A stretch of DNA of 64,000 nt from Avena insularis (GCA_023614405.1 CM042686.1:470798740-470862739); one strand, 5' to 3'; counted from the stretch's first letter, positions 32,429 through 44,160 are shown. Numbers and translations are program-made. Notes: a model not told the origin generated them from the letters alone.

Positions 32429-33217
32429 ATGTTGATCCCTAAGTTTACTCTAGAAGACCTTTCAATAGGTAGTGGCTCTATAATTGGGAAAGATAATATT
32501 GAAGAATTATTTAATCATGTTAGCAAGCATGAGGATATTGATGATGGATCCTTGGCAGAACTTGCTCCAAACTATGAAAGTGCTGCAGCTTCTTTAGTTC
32601 ACATGTTGGAAGCCAGGTTTGTTAACCTTAACCTCATAATGCAAGTAATGTTTCTTAGACTTAAAGATATTGAGGATAATGAAAAGAGAGATTTCATTCT
32701 AGAAACTTTGCTTAAATAATTCTACGATGTTGCTAAAGAAGCTAGAAAAGGCTTTGATCGTTTTAATATGTTAGGCTCATGTGTAGATGTTATTGGTACA
32801 CGAGAAAAGTTGGACACCAAACCCAATGGAGAGGAAATTAAAATACCAATACCCTTTAAACTTGTGGAAATACATGAAGCCTTAGAAAAGAATTTTGGTT
32901 GGATTGTTCCTGAAAACCCGTTTGATGAAAATAGTGAACCTAAGAGTATTGAGAAAGGATCCTCTAGAACTTATTTGGATGAGATACCTTGCCTTGTTGA
33001 AGATATTTCTAGTATTGATCCTAATGCTTCTTCATTTGAGAACACTCGATTCTTGCTTCTTATGTCTAGCTCAAAGGCGTTAAAGAAAAGCACTTATTGG
33101 GAGATAACCCAAATTTTTAGTCAATTTTTTCTTTTGTTGAGTCTTGGAAGTTATTGCCTCTGTAATAACCTCTCCTTATCCTTTTTGTGTGGTTTTTGTG
33201 CCAAGAGTAGCCTCTAA
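32429..33217 (+). pseudogene. Unrecognised ORF replacing gag in element B
   Basis: This is one reading frame of 263 codons interrupted only by TAA (32717-32719). The ATG at 32429 follows the same A-rich leader that precedes gag in A. The product begins MLIPKFTLEDLSIGSGSIIG, is acidic and mostly helical in character (EELFNHVSKHEDIDDG, LVHMLEARFVNLNLIMQ), and has no Retrotrans_gag, protease or Pol motif I can recognise. Its end, NASSFENT, is shared with the end of A's protease domain; the stop used in A is CGA here, so the frame reads into the backbone. Function is unknown. A diverged structural protein or a captured host segment are both possible. Confidence 0.6.
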
Positions 33218-33560
33218 TGAGAGAGAAATAATGCTTGGGAAAGTTGCTGTCTTGAACCAGATTTGTGTGCTTCACCATAAAAATTCGCGAAAAATCTCTG
33301 TATGTAGGATTAAGCTGTAACGTTTTGTGCTTCTGCCCCTAGTTGTTATCTAACTTTTGTTAGTTTAACACGTTTCGATTTGAGCAACAGAAGGGCTTTG
33401 AAAAAATTGGTTTTTACCAACTGGTCTGTTTTGACAGATTTCTGCCATTATTTACATTTGCCTCTTAAATCTCTTTCTCTTTGAGTTCTTGCCAATTTCT
33501 TGAACTTTTAAAAGGAATTGATACAGTAGCTTATGTTTCAATGGAAGTTTTACTTGTATT
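33077..33560 (+). repeat. Shared 3' backbone module 1, copy in B
   Basis: GCGTTAAAGAAAAG through the CTGAACC motif, following the ORF directly. Confidence 0.75.
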
Positions 33561-34467
33561 GAAACTGAACCAAAATACTTATTATCTTGAGAGCACTAAT
33601 GTTGCTAATGAGGATTGTGTGAAGTTTTGTATGAAGGAAAATTTTCAAGTGTAGAGAAGAATAATGTGATAAGATGAAGTATGGACAAAAGCTCAAGCTT
33701 GGGGATGCTACCCGTGTCACCCCAAGAAATATTCAAGAAGTACAAGCGTCAAAGCTTGGGGATGCCCAAGGCATCCCCTTCTTCATCAATAAAATCTCAG
33801 GTTTTCTTCCAAACACTTCATTTTTATTGTTTCATGCGCAATTGTGTTGTTCGTGGAGCATCTTCGTTTTTGTTTTTAGTTTTCTTTTGCTTAGTTTGCT
33901 TGAATAAATTGGTTGGACCCCCACATTCATACATTAGTTTTCAAATAAGATTTGTTTGGATTGGAAAGAGTAGGAAAGTTCATGCTTATAAGTAGTATAA
34001 AAGGAGCTTGTTTTTGACTGTGGCTTAGACTTTATCATGGCATGCTTGATATTGTTTTGACTTTATGCTTAGTGATTGTTGTTGTAGCATGACTTGTTAC
34101 AAACAATTGAGATTGCTCAATGTGCCTTGAAAGAATCATGCGTTGTTTTAGCATATTAAAGCATAGTATTGTGGTATTGTCCTTTGATGCTTTATTTGGG
34201 TTGACTTGGCGCATGCTCACACCATGTTAAGACTATACCAAGTCACCATAGCCTCTATGATCATTTAGTTTTCGACTTGTAATATCACTTTATGCTTTAA
34301 TTAATAATGTTTTGTCGCTTTGCATGATTATGGCCATTATTGCTCTCTTAGTTGGTCGCTCCCAGTCTTTTGCTAGCCTCCACATGTACCAAGTATGAGT
34401 TCCACTTATGCATCCAACTCCAAATGAAACCAATTTATTCCAGAGAGTCCACCATACGTACCTATTA
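33561..34467 (+). other. Non-coding spacer of B with two PPT-like motifs
   Basis: No gene is seen. AAGCTTGGGGATG occurs at 33695-33707 and again at 33752-33764, matching the terminal PPT. The rest is AT-rich and follows A at 8040-8950. Confidence 0.6.
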
Positions 34468-35260
34468 GCATTATTGCTATTCCTAGTATATTCATGTTTT
34501 TATCTACCTTCCGAATTAAACTTGTTATGAGAAAATTAGTGATTAAAGCTCTCACAAACTTGATGGAACACTTTACTTTCTTGCACTTAATAAACTTGAA
34601 CCATTGTGCCCATATATGTTGTGTATATGCTTGCACTTTATAAGTTGTGAATTGGCAGAACCATGTTACCATGGGGAACACTTTCATTTACACTTTATTT
34701 GGTTGATATCATGTTCTTTTGCTTATGGATCCCGACAGTGTGAAATAAAAGGGGAGCTTGTAAGCTCATGGAATTTGTATATGTGTTAGAGAAACACCTG
34801 GGCCGCTAGCCTAAGCCATGCCTAATCATGGTGGAAACTTGCAGCATAACCATAGTGAGCAAGCTGTGAAGCATCCTCAATAAAAACCTATTCAAATAGC
34901 AAATAAAAAGATCACTAAGATGCTCATTGTCTGTTTGCCTTGTCATTTTGATATGGGAAAGCTCATGTATCATGGGGCAAGGGGTACCTCGTTGGCAGTT
35001 CTCTATGATACACATGTACTTACAATGACAAGAACTTACTCGTGATTAAAGTTGAGTATCATGAGGTTCGGTCTTCGTAAGTAAGGGGCATGAGATTTTC
35101 AACTTATAACTTGTCAAGCATATCCTCATATTTGTTCACTTTAACCTTAGTCACCTAAAGATGCTTATGATAGGGGCAATGAGAGCTGAAAGCTAATAAG
35201 TACCATAATTTTTGGAAGCTCTTTATGAAACTTGAATCCCTGCTTCCTTCTATGAACGAC
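34468..35260 (+). repeat. Shared 3' backbone module 2, copy in B
   Basis: CTATTCCTAGTATATTCATG through the GCTTCCTTCTATGAACG tract, with an overlapping antisense frame at 34406-34687 similar to that in A. Confidence 0.75.
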
Positions 35261-35751
35261 CTTTCTTTTACTTTTATGTTGAGTCTCCATCTTCTATCTT
35301 TATACACCTATTGAGAGAGCATAGTGGTCATTCTTAGTTTAATGTGCATTGTCCCAAAACTTGTTGATTGATTCATAACTTTGATATTGCTTGTTCTTAA
35401 ACTATTTGTATCTAGTCACCCTTATGAACTTTGAAGGTGTCCTATGCATTTATGTTTTGCTACAGTATGAGGGACAAGCTGAATGCCATTCTCATTATGT
35501 TTTATATATGTGAAACAAACAAACATCTTTCAAAGCATTGTTATTCATGAATCTTTTGTTTGTACCTCTTCATGTTACAAAATAGTTGCTATGTCTTATT
35601 GTTAGAACTATATCTTTCATGTCTATGTTAGAGTACTATGATCCCAGCTATCAATGTTTTACAAATACCTTGATCAAGATTGTGATGGTGCATGTCACCT
35701 AAAAAATTATTATTATTTAGCACTTACCTACTCGAGGACGAGCAGGAGTTA

Positions 35752-35764
35752 AGCTTGGGGATAT
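35752..35764 (+). promoter_or_regulatory. Polypurine tract of B
   Basis: AGCTTGGGGATAT lies directly before the 3' LTR. Confidence 0.7.
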
Positions 35765-37322
35765 TGATACGTCATAAACATATCTATAATTTTTGATGTT
35801 CCATGCTTGTTTTATATCTACTTTCTTATGTTTTGTCCACACTTTGGAGTATTTTTACACATTTTCTGGAACTAACCTATTAACAAGATGCCATAGTGCT
35901 AGTTGCCTGTTTTCTGTTGTTTTTGGTTTCAGAAAAGCTAGTAAGGAAATATTCTCGGAATTGGACCGGACAAAAGCCAAAGTCAATATTTTACCCGAAG
36001 CAACACGGAGTCCGGAGGGGAGCCGAAGAGGGGCACCAGGGCGGCCACACCCTAGGGTGGTGCGGCCAGCCCTAGGCCCGCCGCCACCTAGTGTGGGCCC
36101 CCTGGTAGTGCACCGACCTTGCCCTTCCACCTATAAAAGCCTCCCGGGATGAAAACCCTAAGTACCCGATCAAAAATCCATGAAAGAGTCTGTAGCCGCC
36201 ATCATCTCCATCCCTAGATCGGGAGGGATCTGAAGCTCTTCCTGGCACCCTGCCGGAGGGGAGAGGTCACCCTAGAGGCCTTCTTCATCACCATGCCTGC
36301 CTCTGGTGTGATGCGTGAGTAGTTCATCCTTGGACTACGGGTCCATGTAGTAGCTAGATGGTTGGTTATCCTCCTTTGTGCTACCATGTTTAGATCTTGT
36401 GAGCTCCATTCATGATCAAGATCATCTATTTGTAATCTTACATGTTGTGTTTGCGGGGATCCGATGGATATTGAGATGCTATTTCAGATTGATTATTGAT
36501 TCTATCATGTCTATGTTATTTGTGATCTTGCATGCTTTCCGTTGTTAGTAGCTATCTTTGCCAAGTAGATGCTAGCAACTCCAAGAGGGAGTATTTATGC
36601 TCGATAGTGGGTTCATGCCTCTAGTAATCTGGGGAAGTGACAGAAATCTCTAAGGTACTAGATGTGTTGTTGCTACTTGGGAGAAAACAACAATCCTTTG
36701 TCCATAGGGCAATTGTATTGTGTACTTTACACACTTTGCTTAATGCAATTATCTGTTGCTTGCAACTTAATACTGGAGGGGGTTCAGATGATAACCTAAA
36801 GGTGGATTATTAGTCATAGATGCAGTTGGATTACGCGCTATGTATACTGTTGTAATGCCAATCAAATCTCATAGGAGTCAATATGATTAGTATATGCATG
36901 TATGATTTCTCGGTGTTTGTCAATTGCCCCACTGTAATTTGTTTACCCAACATGTCATCTATCTTAAGGAGAATCACCTCTAGTGAACTATGGACCCCGG
37001 TCCATTCTTTTACCATCAATCTACTATCTAATATTTACTGTTTTACTGTTTACCTTCTGCAAGCAATTACTATCTTCCACACAATACGTTTAATCCTTTG
37101 TTTCAGCAAAACCGGTGAGATTGACAACCTCACTGTAAGTTGGGGCAAAGTTCTGTTGTTGTGTTGTGCAGGATTACAAGTTGGAGACAAAACCTTAGGG
37201 TTGTTTCCATGCTCCTACTGGTTCAATAACCTTGGTTTCATAACTGAGGTAAAACTTGCTACTATGCTCATCATACCTTCCTCTTGGGGTTCCCAACGAG
37301 CTCATCGTATTTTGACCCATTA
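35765..37322 (+). repeat. 3' LTR of element B
   Basis: The 1,558-bp LTR starts TGATACGTCATAAACA and ends GACCCATTA, followed by the target duplication GTATG. TATAAAA (36132) and AAACCCTAA (36153-36161) are present. Confidence 0.9.
36132..36161 (+). promoter_or_regulatory. LTR core promoter (B 3' LTR)
   Basis: TATAAAA at 36132-36138 is followed by AAACCCTAA at 36153-36161. Confidence 0.55.
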
Positions 37323-37327
37323 GTATG

Positions 37328-38093
37328 CGGATAATCAATCATAACATTTCAATTACACACCCTAGTATAGGCACCTCCCCTATGAGTTTGGCCTCCCAGC
37401 CATTGTCATCTGCCATCCTGGGCACTACATAGGTGGTCATTCATCACGAGGTAGCCTCAGCTCATCCTCTTCCGCAAGGGAATTCATACTAAGACATATA
37501 AACTTCTAGTTAAGCCCTACCCAACTCAGGTAATGTGGTTGTACAGAAACATTGGAATGGTATCGCATCTGAACCCAACCATCAGTTTTTGTCAAAGTCA
37601 AGGCTCATGCCTCATATAGTTTCATCATCAAACCATTGTGTTTCATAACACATGTCAAAACATTTCAATAGAATGAATCATCATTCCAAGGTTTTCATAA
37701 TCATTTTCTCCAAGTGTTCCAATCTAAAGTGATCAAGTTTTAGCTTAGCACTAGCCACTAGTATGGAGGGTATCACTATTGAGGGGTGCTAATCAATTAT
37801 AAGTATCTAATGCTAGTTCTATGATCTTGACGGTATCCATCCTATTTTCCACTAATCACAATTCATCAACTAAGTAAGAAACTGTAGTAAAGGGGAAAGT
37901 AAAGCTTGGAGTAAAACAGGGAATTGGTAAAGTTGCATCTCAAAGGTTTACATATGGTATCTGTACAAGTTAGCTTGCATAACTAAACTTGCATGGATAG
38001 CTTGCATAGTGGGCTTGCCTTGCTGGTTGCAGTCGTTGAAGTTTTCTTCCTCTTCCTCGAAGTACTCCTCCTCGTTGTAGCCCGGGTCGGTAC
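37328..38093 (-). repeat. 5' LTR of G, middle part
   Basis: This resumes the LTR of G after element B and ends at the target site of E1. It is mostly AT-rich and non-coding. Near 37998-38090 the minus strand has a short acidic frame (NEEEYFEEEEENFNDC), which may be a relic of coding sequence in or near the LTR. No promoter could be assigned. Confidence 0.6.
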
Positions 38094-38458
38094 TGATACG
38101 TCCATTTTGCATCGCTATTTTATATCATAATTTACTGTTATTCATTGATATATTTCATATTAAGAGATGATACTTATGTAATTTCATCTGTTTTTGCATG
38201 GTTGATGACTTTTAGAGCATGGACCGCTGCAGTCGGGATTCTGATGGAAAAGGTGCTGTTTGGAGGCGAAATTCGCGAAGATAAAAAAATCCGGGAAAAT
38301 ACATGGAAAATCCTATTTTTCCAGAAGACGAAGGCTGCCAGAAGGAGGAGTGGAGATGGGCCACAGGGGGCCCACACCACCCCTGGCGCGGGTCACCCCA
38401 GGCCGCGCCACGAGGTGGTCTGGCCGCCCTGGTCCACTCCAGCCTCTCCCCTCTGGCG

Positions 38459-38482
38459 TATATTATCCTCCTGAAACCCTAA
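38459..38482 (+). promoter_or_regulatory. LTR core promoter (E1 first LTR)
   Basis: TATATTA at 38459-38465 and AAACCCTAA at 38474-38482. The TATA is less canonical than in the other family. Confidence 0.45.
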
Positions 38483-38551
38483 GACTCGGGGAGCGACCAC
38501 AGAAAGATTCCGCCGCCTTTGTGGGGCGGAAAACACCGAGAGAGAAAGATC

Positions 38552-38579
38552 TCCCCGGCAGACAGAATTCTGCCGGGGA
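38552..38579 (+). other. Perfect hairpin in LTR
   Basis: TCCCCGGCAGA and TCTGCCGGGGA are reverse complements separated by six bases, just downstream of the likely transcription start. Weaker versions occur in the other E-type LTRs. Confidence 0.65.
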
Positions 38580-38633
38580 AATTCCTTCCCGGAGAGGGGA
38601 GATCGTCGTCATTAACACCACCATCAAGCTGGA

Positions 38634-38690
38634 CTTCATCGAGATCATCATCATCACCACCACCATCATCACCACCATCATATCGCTGTA
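38634..38690 (+). repeat. CAT/CAC trinucleotide tract in LTR
   Basis: Runs of ATC/ACC triplets. The equivalent tract is present with different lengths at about 45159-45225, 51465-51495, 55836-55890, 62082-62136 and 63084-63140. It creates spurious His- or Asp-rich frames on both strands. Confidence 0.75.
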
Positions 38691-39599
38691 ACAATTGGGT
38701 TAAATCTTACATAGTTCTTAGGGGAAACTTTCCCGGTGTTGATTACCCTTTGTAGTTGATGCTATTGAGTGGAACCATTGACTTATTGTTTATGTTCAGA
38801 TTGTTATACATCATTACTCCATCTCCGATCATGATCCATATGATGTCTTGTGAGTAGTTTGTTTAGTTCTTGAGGACATGGGAGAAGTCATGTTGTTAGT
38901 AGTGGAATTGTGTTGAGAAAGATTCAATAGTTTGATATTTAAGTTGTGGTGTACTTCTTCTAGTGGTGTCATGTGAACGTCGACTGCATGACACTTCACC
39001 TATATGGGCCTAGGGGAATGCATTGTGTATTTGGCGACTAATCGTAGGGGTTGCCAGAGTGACAAAAACCTGAATCCCCGTTAGGAAACCATTGCACAAG
39101 GGACGTCAGGGTCTTAGAGTTTAAAGCGGTGGTTAGGTTTGTACCTTAATTACTTTCTTGTACTTGCAGATGCTTGCAAGGGGTATAATCACAAGTATGT
39201 CTTAGTCCTAGGAAGGTCGGTACATTAGCACAGGTTCACCCACACAACACTTAGCAAGCTAAAGAAGATTAATCAACTATATGAAGCGAAAGAACTTGAC
39301 GATATTCCCGTGTGTCCTCGAGAACGTTTGGTCATCTTAAGTAATACAACCGGCTTGTCCTTTGCTGAATAAAGGATTGGGCCACTCGCTGCATTTATTC
39401 TTATTGTCCTCTATTTGCTCGTACTTTATTTACCTGCATTATCAAAAAACCCTAAAAATCCGTTTTCTAAGTATTTGCAGAGAATTCGTGATCCATACCA
39501 CTAGCCAGCACCTTCTGCTCCTCGTTGGGTTCGACACTCTTACTTATCGAAAATACTGCGATACACCCCCTATACTTGTGGGTCATCAAGACTATTTTC

Positions 39600-39616
39600 T
39601 AGTGTCGTTGCCGGGG
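39600..39616 (+). promoter_or_regulatory. Decayed PBS of E1 internal 1
   Basis: TAGTGTCGTTGCCGGGG is the tRNA-Asp site with three transitions in the first seven bases. Compare the perfect site in E2. Confidence 0.7.
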
Positions 39617-39702
39617 GGTGAAGCGCTATTGGAGAGTGGAACTGGTAAAGGAAACTTCTACTGTGAGTATTGTTTATTTCTGTTAGTTGCTTTATTTTCA
39701 TT

Positions 39703-41150
39703 ATGGATAATTCGCTGAGTTTCTTGTTTCATAATGCTACTACCACTGCTAAGGTAGTAGATGAACCACCACCTGCTGAGAATGATACTTTTGAAATACC
39801 CACAAGAATTATTGATCGTGTTATGGATAACTACTATGTTGGGGATGGAACTGTCCATCCCGGTGATCATTTACTCCTTATACACGAATTATGCAGGTTA
39901 TTCAAGTGTGGAGGTATTACTACAGATCAAGTTAAGAAGAAGTTATTCTCATTATCACTGAAAAGAAGAGCCGAGGAATGGTATAAGCTGCTGAAGAATG
40001 GTCAAGCTCTAGAATGGAAGGAAATAGTGCCTCTCTTTTATTCGAAGTTTTATCCTCCTAGTGAGATTCATAAAGATCGGAATCAAATATACAACTTTTG
40101 GCCTCTTGATGGAGAGAGTACAACTCAAGCTTGGGGGAGATTGAAGTTACTAATGCTCAAATGTCCCATTCATGAGCTCCCCAATAATATTATTATCAAT
40201 AACTTTTATGCAAGGCTCCCTCTACATGACAATGATTTATTGGACGCTTCTTGTGCTGGATCATTCACTCGCATAGAAGAAGAACCTAATGGGATCTTCT
40301 GGACCGTATTCAAGACAATGCTAAAGCATGGGAGAATGACAAAGGTAGAAAGTCAGGTATAAATTATGGTTATGAATGCATTGAATCTTTTATGGGAACT
40401 GATGACTTCCAAAATATTAAAAATGCTTATGGTCTAGACTCTCAAGCTATTGCTTCTTATTTTAAGGCTTTTTCTTCTTACATTGAAGTGCCTAAAAAGA
40501 AGTGGAATAAGTATCACGAACCTTATAAAGATGTTGCTAAGAGTGTTCCTGCAAGAAATACTGAAGTTTATACCGCTAATCATGTTTTACCTGAGCCTTA
40601 TATTGAGAAAATGCATTTCCCAGTTAAGATAAAGGAACATTCTATGATGGCTAGTATGGTAGATGAAAGTATGAATAAAGCTGTTGAACCTGATAAACAA
40701 ATGGTTTATGAACCTATAATAGAAAATGTGAAAGACTTTGTCACTAAATATGAAGAAGAGGGACACACTATCCTTTGTAAGGATACCTCTAATATTGTTT
40801 CACATAGTAGTGTTATGAGAGCTAGTATTCCTGTGTTTTCTGTTAAAATAAGTGATCATTGTTACGATGGCCCTTGTGATAGCTATATTGTTAAGTTTAT
40901 GCATGATACTGAAAGTTACTATGAGAGAGGGAAAAGTGTTCTTATGCATCTCAATAATATCAAGTTTCCTCGTTTTATGCTGAAAGTTTTTATGTTGCAC
41001 TTCTTTTGCCTTCTTATGCAAGTAGCCTCTGGTTTCAACAACTTGTTTGTTTACAAAATTCCCTTGCATAGGAAGTGGGTTAGACTTAAATGTGTTTGTG
41101 TTTTTTGCTTCTTAATGCTCTCTTTCGCTTCAATTCATATTCCTATGTGA
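39703..41150 (+). pseudogene. Gag with hydrophobic tail (ORF1), E1 internal 1
   Basis: This starts at ATG 39703 (MDNSLSFLF). The N-terminal ~220 residues are an Athila-like Gag: EEWYKLLKNGQ, LFYSKFYPPSEIHKDRNQIY, STTQAWGRLKLLMLKCPIHELP, NNFYARLPLHDNDLLDASCAG. One base lost near 40290 shifts the frame; the original frame resumes (40392-41150 is open). The C-terminal ~65 residues contain two hydrophobic segments separated by a basic stretch (KIPLHRKWVRLK). No knuckle, protease or Pol is present. The copy in E2 is intact and shows that this is one ORF. Confidence 0.8.
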
Positions 41151-42243
41151 GCATCATCAAAATTATCATGCCCATCTTAATGGCTATAAAGAAAGAGCTT
41201 TTTGGGAGACAACCCAATTTATTTTTGCTTTTAGTTTGTTTTTGTTTCTTTGAGTCTTGGAATTTATTACTTCGGTAATAACCACTCCTTATCCGTTTTG
41301 TTTGGTTTTTGTCAAGATCAACCCCTAATGAGAGAGAAGTAAGATTTGGGGAAGTTGCTGCCCCGAAACAGATTTTTGTGCTTCACCATAAAAATTCGTG
41401 AGAGATCTCAGTATGTCGGATTGAGCTGTAATTTTTTGTGCTTCTTACCCAGGTTGTTATTTAACTTTCGTTAATTTTGCACTTTTTGATTTGAGCAACG
41501 GAATATTTCCTAAAAAATTGATCTTTACCTGCTGGTCTGTTTTGACAGATTTTGCCACTTTTGCATTTGCTTCTTTATTCGATTTCCTTTTTGAATACTT
41601 TTTGGGTTTTCGGAAGGAGTTGCTACAGTAGCTTATGTTTTGATGGTTTTAAGTTGAAGTTGGACTCAAAAGGTTTTATCACTTCACTTATACTAATGTT
41701 GCTAATGAGAACTGTGTGAAGTTTTGTGTGAAAGAAATTTCCAGGAAGTGGAGATAATGGTGTAATAAGGAAGAGAAATGTTTTATGACTCAAGTAATAA
41801 GTGTACAAAGATGAAGATACTGATGATTATTCAAGTGGAGACTCCGGAAGGATCCACTAAATACCAAATTCAGAGACATGCAGAGTCCATTTTCAAATAG
41901 GTAACAGTTCTGGTAAGAAAAGTTCCACGGAAATACAATCCAACTATATTTTTGTAGTTTTCAGTCAATAAGGAAAGCTACGAAGTGAAATAGGGACGGA
42001 AACGGAGCCAGGGTGGCTCACACCACCCTGTGGCGTGGGCCCTCCCCTGGCCTCGCCACCAGGTGGTGAGTCCACCCCGGACTCCGCCTCCGACTTGTTT
42101 TCTCCCAATACCTTCCTTTTGATATGAAACTTCGTAATATATAACCCCCCCGGATCCCCCGAGGTTCGTGTATCATGTTTTCGTCGTGCTTTTGTTTTGA
42201 TCTGTTTCTGCCAGGACATACTCTTTGAAAGTTTAGAAGCACA
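41151..42243 (+). other. Non-coding spacer between ORF1 and ORF2 of E1
   Basis: This holds the E version of shared module 1 (41185-41650) followed by AT-rich sequence and a GC-rich patch (about 42000-42090) resembling LTR sequence (CACACCACCC... and CCAGGTGGTG). No gene is seen. Confidence 0.6.
41185..41650 (+). repeat. Shared 3' backbone module 1, copy in E1 internal 1
   Basis: GCTTTTTGGGAGACAACCC, GAGTCTTGG, GTAATAACC and TGCTTCACCATAAAAATTCG match A, B and C in the same order, despite the different LTR family. Confidence 0.7.
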
Positions 42244-42711
42244 ATGGTGTCCGCCAAGGATAAAGGGAAGGAGCCTATGGAGGAAGACCTCCAACACTCC
42301 GGTAAGGAGAAGGAGATCAAGCGTGAAGGTGAAGAAGAGCAAGGCCAACATCCGCACACCGGCACTACCATTGCAATTATTGGAGTGGTGACAAAACCTG
42401 CCAGGGTAAGAAGGACGGCACGGATGCAGACTGGGGGGAAAGCTCCCCGTCACAGTTTGGCTCCACGGTCACTTCCTCCACACACCAAGAATCCCTTCCA
42501 TACCTTTATCCATAGCCATGCAGGAAAAGAAGACTCCAAGAGGGAAGAACGGAAAAAGAATCACAAGAGCTGGGATCCACAAACTAAAATGATCATGAGC
42601 CGTATTGAGCACAACTCGGAGTTGATCCGTACTCTCACCTTCGAGATTGAGGACTTGGGGAAATTGGTCAAGAAGCTCATAGAGAGGATACCACCACCAC
42701 CGAAGGAGTAA
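42244..42711 (+). CDS. Small ORF2 of E1 internal 1
   Basis: An open frame of 155 codons starting MVSAKDKGKEPMEEDLQ and ending RIPPPPKE. The N-terminal half is charged and probably disordered. The C-terminal third (MSRIEHNSELIRTLTFEIED, then LGKLVKKLIERI) forms a probable amphipathic helix or short coiled coil with hydrophobic residues at regular spacing. I recognise no family. It lies between the backbone modules and about 1.1 kb after ORF1, with its own ATG, so it would need splicing or internal initiation. The same ORF exists in internal 2 (one stop) and in E2 (shortened in frame), which argues that it is a real gene of this family. Confidence 0.6.
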   Translation: MVSAKDKGKEPMEEDLQHSGKEKEIKREGEEEQGQHPHTGTTIAIIGVVTKPARVRRTARMQTGGKAPRHSLAPRSLPPHTKNPFHTFIHSHAGKEDSKREERKKNHKSWDPQTKMIMSRIEHNSELIRTLTFEIEDLGKLVKKLIERIPPPPKE

Positions 42712-42747
42712 TTCGTCATCAGGTTTGGCATCCCCTTGGTTTGTTCC

Positions 42748-42761
42748 AAGCTTGGGGGAGT
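42748..42761 (+). promoter_or_regulatory. Internal PPT-like motif after ORF2
   Basis: AAGCTTGGGGGAGT is nearly identical to the terminal tract at 44620-44634. It is also found at 49035-49048 and 59655-59668. It could act as a second plus-strand priming site. Confidence 0.45.
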
Positions 42762-43377
42762 GCCGCGGTATCATATCACTATCTTCTATCTTTTTACCTT
42801 ATTAGTTGAGTCATATCATGAATAGAGGAGTTATTATGTAGGATGGTTTGCATTATGGAAGTGTCCCCTCTCTCATTAGATATGTATCCCTTGGTGTGAG
42901 TTTCCGTTATGAAATATTAATGAGAAGTTCTATCATTCACTCTTTTGCATAGCTTATATTAGTTTTCAATTCGTGGTTATATGATTGATCTTGTTGTTAG
43001 TATTGGTATCACTTTGGGATCATTGAGTTAATTTAGTTAGTTTTGGCAAACCTGGCTCGGTCAGTAGCAACACTATTTTCGAGAGTTGAAAGAAAAGATA
43101 AAAGTACCTCTAAAGAAAAAATAATTTCATCATCTTTCTTTCTTGATTTGCTCATAAGTCTAGTATTCTCTAGTTAAGATCTTTTGTGCTTCCAAGGAAG
43201 ATTGCATGTTTGTTTTTATCACTTGTATGTTTGGTTGTTTCCTTCAACTCTTGTACTTGCTACCCAGCCTTGCTAGCCAAAAACCTGTACTGAGAGGGAA
43301 TTCTTCTCGTGCATCCACCTCCTTTAAACCAAAACCTTTTCCATTTGTGTCCAGCATACCTACCTAGTAGCATTATT

Positions 43378-44160
43378 GCTATTCCAAGTAAATTCTTGTT
43401 TTATCTACCTCCCAAATTAAACTTGTTATGTGAAAACTAGTGATTAAAGCTCTCACAAACTTGATGTCATACTTTATTTTCTTGCATTTAATAAACCTGA
43501 ACCATTGGGTCCTTCTTTGTTGCGTATATGCTTGCGCTTTATGAGTTGAAGTTAGCAGAACCATGTATCATGGGGATCGCTTTCGACACTTCATTGGTAC
43601 TTGTACCTAGTTGATATCATGTTCTTTTGCTTATGGATCCCGATGGTGTGAAATAAAAGTGGAACTTGTAAGATCATGGAGTTTATATGTGTGTTAGAGA
43701 AATGCCTGGGCCGCTAGCCTAAGCCATGCCTAATCATGGTGGAAACTTGCAGCATAACTATAGTGAGCATTCTATGAAGCATCCTCAATAAAAACCTATG
43801 CAAATAGCAAATAAAAAGATTGCTGAGATGCTCACTGTCTGCTTGCCTTGTCATTTTGATTATGGGATAGCTCCTGTGTCATGTGCAAGGGGTACCCCGT
43901 TGGTGGTTCTCAATGATACGCATGTATTTACAATGACAAGAGCTTGCTCGTGACTGAATTTGAGTAGCATGAGGATCGGTACTCATAAGTAAGGGGCATG
44001 AGATTTCAACTTATAACTTGTCAAGCATATCCTCTTAGTTGTGTCACTTTAACCTTAATCACCAAAAGATGCCTATGATAGGGGCAATGAGAGCTGAAAG
44101 CTAGTAAGTATCATAATTTTTGGGAGCTCTTTATGAGACTTGCAATCCCTGCTTCCCTCT
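43378..44160 (+). repeat. Shared 3' backbone module 2, copy in E1 internal 1
   Basis: CTATTCCAAGTAAATTCTTG through CATGCCTAATCATGGTGG and GATAGGGGCAATGAGAGC. An antisense frame at 43379-43564 resembles the one in A and B. Confidence 0.75.

Larger units (their letters stand above)
13358..37322 (+). mobile_element. Athila-like element B (hosting C and D)
   Basis: Element B inserted into the LTR of G with a perfect duplication GTATG (13353-13357 and 37323-37327). Its own parts are the 5' LTR (13358-14909 plus 32194-32200), the internal region (32201-35764) and the 3' LTR (35765-37322). The middle 17 kb is element C with D inside it. B shares the LTR family of A and C but carries a different, unrecognised ORF in place of gag. 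Confidence 0.9.
38094..39588 (+). repeat. First LTR of E1
   Basis: The 1,495-bp LTR starts TGATACGTCCATTTTGC and ends GTGGGTCATCA. It carries a weak TATA (38459), AAACCCTAA (38474-38482), an 11-bp-stem hairpin (38552-38579) and a CAT/CAC trinucleotide tract (about 38634-38690). It is largely unalignable with the LTRs of A, B and C apart from the termini. Confidence 0.9.

Noticed and set aside
37998..38090. Acidic minus-strand peptide in the G LTR as a gene
   Set aside because: It is short, has no start or conserved partner, and ends within the LTR. Recorded as a possible relic only.
41997..42070. GC-rich patch in E1 (also 48240-48330 and 59220-59300) as a separate inserted LTR
   Set aside because: It is present at the same place in all three E copies without duplications or LTR ends, so it belongs to the family's internal sequence.
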